From assembly GCA_941918925.1 (NCBI GenBank), contig OW799234.1, positions 75,908,543-75,972,542 on the forward strand: a stretch of 64,000 nucleotides of DNA. Reading direction: 5' to 3'. Origin of the DNA: Phyto melanocephala. Lineage: Eukaryota > Arthropoda > Insecta > Diptera > Rhinophoridae. The notes beneath the pieces are model-generated. The model was not told the DNA's origin. It made no database searches and saw only the letters and a list, made by a program, of their open reading frames with translations. The position numbers and the translations under genes are program-made. How positions within the stretch are numbered: the first letter of the stretch is position 1; each line of letters opens with the position of its first letter. Below, piece by piece: positions 58,529 to 64,000 of the stretch.

Positions 58529-59020
58529 TTCATATATAAATTTGTTTTATTACGTTTTAAATTTTATATATACCGAAAAAGACACTGTGCGTATAAATAT
58601 TCATTCAATTTAATCCATAACTCCTTTCGTAATTTACAATTTTGAGCAGTTTTCAGAGAAAGAAATTTTTGTATTCAAAAAATATACTTGCGAAATTGTA
58701 TCGCTCTACATGGAGGCGTTGTACTTTTTTACCTACTCTTCCATTCCATGGTAAAACTCTCTCTTTCTAATATAACGTTCATTTTGAACACCAAACGTTC
58801 CTTATGTATAATAAATATACTGGAAAAATTTGATTCCCCTTACTTTTTCAGTTCGTGTTCTATCTTGCTTTCAACAGATGGACAGACGGATTTACATATT
58901 TAGGTCATCCAAAAATTAAATCGGAACTAAGAAAATATATACTAATGGATACTTCGGTGTGTTAGAAAAGGAATGGCAAAATTAATATACCCCCACAGCA
59001 TGTTCTTGGTGGTGGGTATA

Positions 59021-59203
59021 AAAAATTACGAATCGTTTTTCTGTAGCGTATGCCATTTACCGTAACGTCGACATTGGTGCGGATTGAAAGATTGCAACTT
59101 CTGCAGGTTAGTTGCACTAAACTGTAATTTTAATGGAGTCTCAAGGGTTTCATATTGATTTGGCTCTTTTCAAAACGAGAATTCTTTTCAGCCAGAGCAT
59201 AGT
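59021..59203. other. Short spacer, nothing recognised
   Basis: Not assigned to any repeat seen here. Confidence 0.3.
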
Positions 59204-59216
59204 TACTAATAATGGT

Positions 59217-59311
59217 ATGGAGCGCACAACATGCCAACTGGGCATAAGTGTAAACCTGTCGTGGGTTTGGGCTTTTAGTGCCCCTAATGTTCAACCTAAA
59301 CTAACCTAACC
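59217..59311 (+). mobile_element. LINE 3' tail insertion with 13-bp duplication
   Basis: Only the last 95 bases of the LINE family of 39247-40173 (ATGGAGCGCACAACATGCCA ... ACTAACCTAACC). It is flanked by TACTAATAATGGT (59204-59216) and TACTAAAAATGGT (59312-59324), 12 of 13 identical. An extremely 5'-truncated target-primed insertion. Confidence 0.85.
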
Positions 59312-59324
59312 TACTAAAAATGGT

Positions 59325-61359
59325 TTGACAGTAAAAACCTGGTTCAACTTTTAATTGATTATTAGTCCATTCACTGAACAAAGGACACTATTGATGTTTC
59401 ACTGGCTTTAATTCCTGTAGTTTGGATGTCTGGAAACGTTCTTTTAAAAAATATTAATATTTATGTGCAATATGAACGTTATCTGGAATATCAAAATTTA
59501 AATTTATTTCATTCAGCAAAGTAGCAAAACGATAGAATAGCCTTTGTCTTGGAGCCAGTTGTTTTAAAAATTAAAACTTTAACAAACTTTAAAGTATTTT
59601 AGACGCATTTAAATAAAATTAAAAATATTATATACAAATTCTTTATATTAAAATTTTCTAATAAATTATTTAATTACTATTTAATTATATCTCTCAATTT
59701 TTTAAATGTACATAAGTCCGTTTTACTACTTAAACCCACAACCTAATATTAATAAACTTAATATTAGTAAACTTAATGAAGGCCTTTATAACTTTGGCGA
59801 ACCAAGACCGAATTTCGCAAATTAACAAATTTCAGCTATTTGAAAACACGGTGCATGTCTTTGCATGGTATTTGTCAAATTATACTGAACGATAGTCAAG
59901 CGCACTTTATTGGTATGAGATCCATTTTTACAGTTATCTTATGGGAACGTTATAAGTCTAAAAAAACATTCTTTAGATATAACTAAAGCATCTGTTAGCA
60001 TTTACTTACTTAGCCATTACAATTTTCTCCGTTTTCCACGTAACAGTGAAGTGGCAAGTTTATATGCTTGAAAATTTTATAAGTACTATTTTTGCTATTG
60101 ACTTCTAGTAAGAAATTTTTGTTAATTTTATATTGAAGTGAGATCGCCTATAAAGAAAAATTGTATTTTACAAAATTTCAAACAAAACGATTTAAAAAAG
60201 GAAAAAAAAACAAAAGAAAATTATAAAAAATTAAAAAAAGACTTACTGTTAAATACCCATGCTTACATTATTTTATTAAACAAAATAAACCAAAAATATA
60301 TTTTACTTAAAAATTAAATAAAAGTTTCCTTTATAATAAAATCGAAAAATTTTTTTGACAATATCTATTACAACATTTGTTTGAACTTTTTGCCAGCCTG
60401 CAACAATTAAGTTTTAGTCTCGTTTCTATTTATTATATAATTAGTTTAGGTAAGGGTTTTATGTATTAACCGTTTTTAGTTGTTCACTTTAAAACAGCTA
60501 CATTATTACGCAACTCAAACACATATACTTTTAATACAAATACTTAATACACGCACACATACGTTGATACCTAACCTAACCTCTCTAAGCATAAGTACCT
60601 TTTGAATATTTTATTTATTATAATCGCCTTAAACAAAAAGACCATTAAAGCCAAACAACACAAAGTGTTAATGTGTAAGACTAAATTTTTAATAAGTTTA
60701 TGCACAGTTGCGACTTAAGAATATTTTTTTAAACCACAATATTAATCATGACAGTCTGTGGTTTGAACTGTCCTTTTTAATATTTTATCGCTAATTTGTC
60801 ATCTTAACAATCAGGTCTGATTTAATAATTATTGTTGCTTTTGCCTTAAAAACTCATCTTAAACACACCTGTTAAGTTTCTGTCTACCTCAGCTCTGTTG
60901 TGTTGTTTTACAAAGATTCCCAAAGGCACATTTGAAACAGTATAAACTTTATTGGTATTTACAATCATGGCGTCAATTTGTCAAATTAATTAGCTTTTAG
61001 ACTTTTAGAGAGTTTTTTGTTCTGTTTGTCTGTTTTTGTTATTTAAGCAATTATAAAGTTGACCTCCCAATGTGTTTGGCATTCAACTATATAATTAATG
61101 TTAACCGTGACAAAAATAATTAAGGATTATTTTTTTGTTACAATCGCAAACAATCACGAAATTAATTTTACTAATTAAAATTCTGTTTAATTTTGCTGTA
61201 AGCATCGAAATGATACCATTAATAAATGAAAATTTATAATTTCATTTGTAAAAATAAGTGAATCAGTATCCATTTTAGTAGTATTAAGAAATTATTTAAA
61301 ATTTATAATATTTTTAAACATGATTTAAAAGAACTTTATCGTTCCAAGATTTAATTATA
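59325..61359. other. No gene recognised
   Basis: AT-rich spacer. A 15-bp tandem duplication (TAATATTAATAAACT type) lies near 59744-59775, and an isolated ACCTAACCTAACCT lies at 60571-60584. Confidence 0.4.
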
Positions 61360-61363
61360 TTAA

Positions 61364-63115
61364 CCCTAGTCGAACGGGAGAATTTTACAACGTTAAAAGG
61401 CGGTACAGGTACAATTGTACCTATACCTATCACTATAAATTAGAGTTTTCATGGTTAATAAGTTAAATCATTGTACACAGAAATTCCTAATTACTAAAAA
61501 TAAAGATAATTTTCTAAAATAAAGTCATAATTGACTTTAGTAATCAATTTTTAAGCACAAATTTTAGAAATTATTATAAATTTGAATTTAGTAACATCAA
61601 CTTCTAAAAAGGGAGATACCCGAAAATGTTCAGTCGTTGCAAAAACTACACACACAAACAAACATATATTTGTGTGTCAAATTGTGCATTTTATTGTTTT
61701 ACGTGCGCTGAAACAGGTGGGTTTGATAATCAAATTATTTACAAGAATTTACAAAATTGTGATAAATTCATTAATTAATTATGAGTGATATCGAAACTGG
61801 AGCTAGTACAAGTCGTCATCGTGTCATCTTTTCATTAAAAATTTCCTTGGGTATAACGTAATGTAAATAATATTGTAAGTAGATTTACTTGCGATGAAAT
61901 AAGTCAAATGATTGAATCTTCAGAAGATGAAGAAATATTTTTTTAATCTGATGATGAAAAATATTTACCACAAATTGGTGATGTATTTGATGAAAATTCA
62001 GGCATTGAAAACGAAATTGTCGTAGAGTGCGAAACAGAATATGACTCAGATGATAGTACTAAAGACGAGCGAAGTGAAAGCAGTATTTTGATTGGCAAAG
62101 ATGCAACTCAATGGTGCAGTGAACCTTTACCAAGTTCACAAACCAAATCTCGTAACATTCTACGCCATAAAGGTGGACCTTTAGCAAATAGCATTTCTTT
62201 TTCAGAAAAAGAAATTTTCAAGTCAATTATTACTCCAGAAATATGTGACATTATATTGAGGGAAACAAATCGAAAAGCGAAAAGAGTCGGCAAAGCTTAT
62301 AACAATAGTACAGCACAAAAGTTTTCTCATTCTTTCGAAACAGTTTCCAAAAAAAAATTTAAGCCATTTACCGAAACTGAATTTGATGCATTTTTAGGAA
62401 TTCTTATTGCATCTGGTGTACAGAGAGACAATAAAACTAATCTGAGCGATTTGTGGAGTCCCGATTCATTGCCTCTTATACGGGCGTCAATGTCCCGCAA
62501 CAAATTAATTGATTGTAAATATTTTGTACGAAGTGCTATAGAAATGGTACTGGGACATCCAATTGCATAAACGCCAAATCTGGAAGCTGCTTCCAAAATA
62601 CTTTATGGTAAACGTGGAGCCTCTCCAGTTGTTGGCAGTTATTATGTTTGCCAATATGAGAAACGTAAACAACGTAAGACTAGAAAGTCATGTGTGATCT
62701 GCGTGAAACCTGTTTGCGGTGAACACTCAATTCAAAATACAACATGCATATCATGCACACAAATTCAATAAAAATATTTCTAATTTCTTATTTAAGTTTA
62801 ACTATTCATGTATATTGAAGCTCATTTATAAAATAAATATAATAAATTTATTTTTAATTCGTTTTCTTTGTTTTTTTTCATATCAAATACATGAAGGTAC
62901 AATTGTACCTTGTCAGCCTTTTAAGGGTGACAAATCAACTTGGCCTTACAAAACAGGTAAGACATTAAAATATTTTTCTGAAATTTAAAATTATTAATCG
63001 CAATTAAAAGTTTGGAGATGTCACAGAACTTCAGATATCACTTATTTGTAGAAAAAAAGTAATTGCAATTTAAAATCGGAAAAGGTACAATTGTACCTGT
63101 TCCGTTCGACTAGGG
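61364..63115 (+). mobile_element. piggyBac-like element, intact ends, catalytic core deleted
   Basis: The left end CCCTAGTCGAACGG and the right end CCGTTCGACTAGGG are perfect inverted repeats, each bordered by TTAA (61360-61363, 63116-63119), the hallmark target duplication of piggyBac. The 14-bp palindrome GGTACAATTGTACC occurs near both ends (61408-61421, 63084-63097) and once inside (62896-62909). Length 1752 bp against about 2.4-2.8 kb expected for an autonomous relative. It encodes the two ends of a transposase but not the nuclease domain, so it could move only with help from an active relative. Confidence 0.92.
61781..62771 (+). pseudogene. piggyBac-like transposase with central deletion
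   Basis: A plausible start is MSDIETGASTSRH (61781). After a frameshift near 61850 comes an acidic N-terminal region (FTCDEISQMIESSEDEEIF, a TAA at 61944-61946, SDDEKYLPQIGD, ECETEYDSDDSTKDE). The DDE_Tnp_1_7 N-terminal part follows: IGKDATQWCSEP, RNILRHKGG, TPEICDIILRETNRKA, FKPFTETEFDAFLGILIASG, LWSPDS, MSRNKLIDCKYF (about 62490-62525). It then passes directly to the last part of the protein (EMVLGHPIA, TAA at 62568-62570, PNLEAASKIL, ASPVVGSYYVCQYEKR, SCVICVKPVCGEHS, TTCISC), the Cys-rich zinc-binding tail of piggyBac transposases. All catalytic Asp residues lie in the missing middle (roughly 300 residues). Three lesions plus the deletion make it non-functional. Confidence 0.88.
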
Positions 63116-63179
63116 TTAATATTGATATATAACAACAGGCAATACAAAGTTGGGACCAATTCATTATTTTAGTTCTTTT

Positions 63180-63985
63180 TACACCCGCTACCAAAAAAAA
63201 TGGTGGGGGTATATTCATTTTGTCATTCCGCTTGTAACACATCGAAATGTCCATTTTAGACCTTATAAAGTATATATATTCTGAATCGGGGTTTGATTCG
63301 TCTGTCCGCTTGTTGAAATCACGATAGAGGTTGGACTGAAAAAGCTAGAAGGCTCAAATTTTGGCAGAATATTTCTAATACACAAGGTTTGTTTTTTGGT
63401 ATTAAAAATGGGCTAAATCGGAATACAAGGAAGGGAGTTATAGCTCCGTCATTTATGGGAAATTATGTTTATGGTTTTTGTTTGGGAATTCCGTTTTCCA
63501 CATGGAGCGCACAACATGCCAAGTGGGCATAAGTGCATACCTGTCTTGGGTTTCGGCTTTCAATGCTCCCCCTTTTCAACCTAACCTAACCTATTGCATA
63601 TATATTTTGAAGCTTGAATATGTATCCTATTATTCGGATTAGCTTATATAGCCAGAAGATTTAGGTGACACGACCACTTTGACGCCTACCTACTATATAA
63701 CGCATTATCTTAAAGAATAAGGATTCTATACTGAAATATCTAAGTTTAATTTATCAGCAGAAACTATTTTAACATGCCTATTTCAACGCCCACTTTCATT
63801 GAAACACTAACTTTACGAAAATATTTTAATAGCATTTCAAAGTTGTGCAAAAAAAGTTATACATATTTTTCTATAAAGGGATTATTCCATAGCAATTACT
63901 GCTAACAACAAAATAATAAATTTTTTGCTATAAAAGTACACCAAATTGGTGGTGGGTATTAAAAATTCGGCACAGCCGAATGTAT
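63180..63985 (+). mobile_element. Type I Helentron, deleted and carrying a LINE tail
   Basis: It starts TACACCCGCTACC and has TTTGTCATTCCGCTTGTAAC, AAGCTAGAAGGCTCAAATTT and AATACAAGGAAGGGAGTTAT. At 63446 a LINE 3' tail intervenes. It resumes with TTTAGGTGACACGACC and ATTATTCCATAGC, AAATTGGTGGTGGGTATT and the hairpin TTCGGCACAGCCGAA (63966-63980). The central modules are missing relative to large copies. Confidence 0.75.
63446..63593 (+). mobile_element. LINE 3' tail within a Helentron
   Basis: 148 bases of the LINE family of 39247-40173, from CCGTCATTTATGGGAAATTA to AACCTAACCTAACCTA. No clear target duplication. The flanking Helentron sequence is not continuous across it, so a deletion accompanied or followed the insertion. 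Confidence 0.85.
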
Positions 63986-64000
63986 ACAAAATTACTACAA

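Larger units (their letters stand above)
55404..59020 (-). mobile_element. Type I Helentron split by a later type I Helentron
   Basis: The 3' half (TATTCTGCTGTACCGAAT, CACCACCAATTTTGTGTAC, GCTATGGAATAATCTCTTTA, GAAGTGGGCGTTAAATAG) is 55404-56111. The 5' half (TTATTACGTTTTAAATTT, ACCGAAAAAGACACTGTGCG, CAAACGTTCCTTATGTATAA, ending at TATACCCACCACC on minus) is 58529-59020. The second element, 56112-58528, separates them in the opposite orientation. The mariner-MITE site is empty here (CTTTCTTTGTGTTACTTCG, 55549-55567). Confidence 0.7.

Overview
This 64 kb window looks like AT-rich nuclear DNA of a higher fly (Cyclorrhapha, most likely a calyptrate such as a blow fly or house fly relative). This is an inference: the dominant repeats match the layout of the Drosophila INE-1/DINE-1 Helentrons, they occur with mariner, hAT, piggyBac and non-LTR relics, and there is no prokaryotic gene organisation. 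Nearly all recognisable content is mobile DNA. I found one candidate host gene (8645-9266): a Lys/Gly/Glu-rich protein of unknown function whose reading frame shifts near its middle.

Layout. 0.5-2.4 kb: a dead non-LTR retrotransposon (RNase H part), then a deleted DD41D-type mariner. 4.3-6.3 kb: two Helentrons end to end. 7.1-11 kb: several hAT-like MITEs with 8-bp target duplications, an old mariner relic and the candidate gene. 12.2-15.6 kb: three foldback or MITE-like elements. 16.5-20.9 kb: one Helentron invaded by two others, one of which carries about 86 uninterrupted CATA repeats. 21.8-23.8 kb: an RTE-type retrotransposon tail and Helentron pieces. 27.5-33.5 kb: an RTE coding relic and two large Helentrons. 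37.3 kb: a degraded hammerhead-ribozyme-like motif. 38.6-44.1 kb: a retrotransposon nested in another, a mariner nested in another, and a further deleted mariner. 44.6-49 kb: Helentron pieces and a Tigger/pogo-like relic. 53.8-59.3 kb: Helentrons, including one inserted in another. 61.4-63.1 kb: a piggyBac-like element with intact termini but no catalytic core. 63.2-64 kb: a last Helentron carrying a retrotransposon tail.

Two Helentron subfamilies can be separated. Type I starts TATACCCGCCACC and contains about 288-bp tandem modules. Type II starts TATACCCTTCAC and contains a tRNA-like block, a T-rich core and a CATA stretch. Both end with a short TTCGGC...GCCGAA hairpin and CTTACTTG, and both sit between two T residues without a target duplication. 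Three large type I copies carry the same mariner-derived MITE at the same internal site, while other copies are empty there. This suggests that the MITE has been amplified as passenger DNA.

The long stretches between elements (33.5-37.3, 49-53.7 and 59.3-61.3 kb, for example) show no coding signal that I can recognise and could be intron or intergenic DNA.
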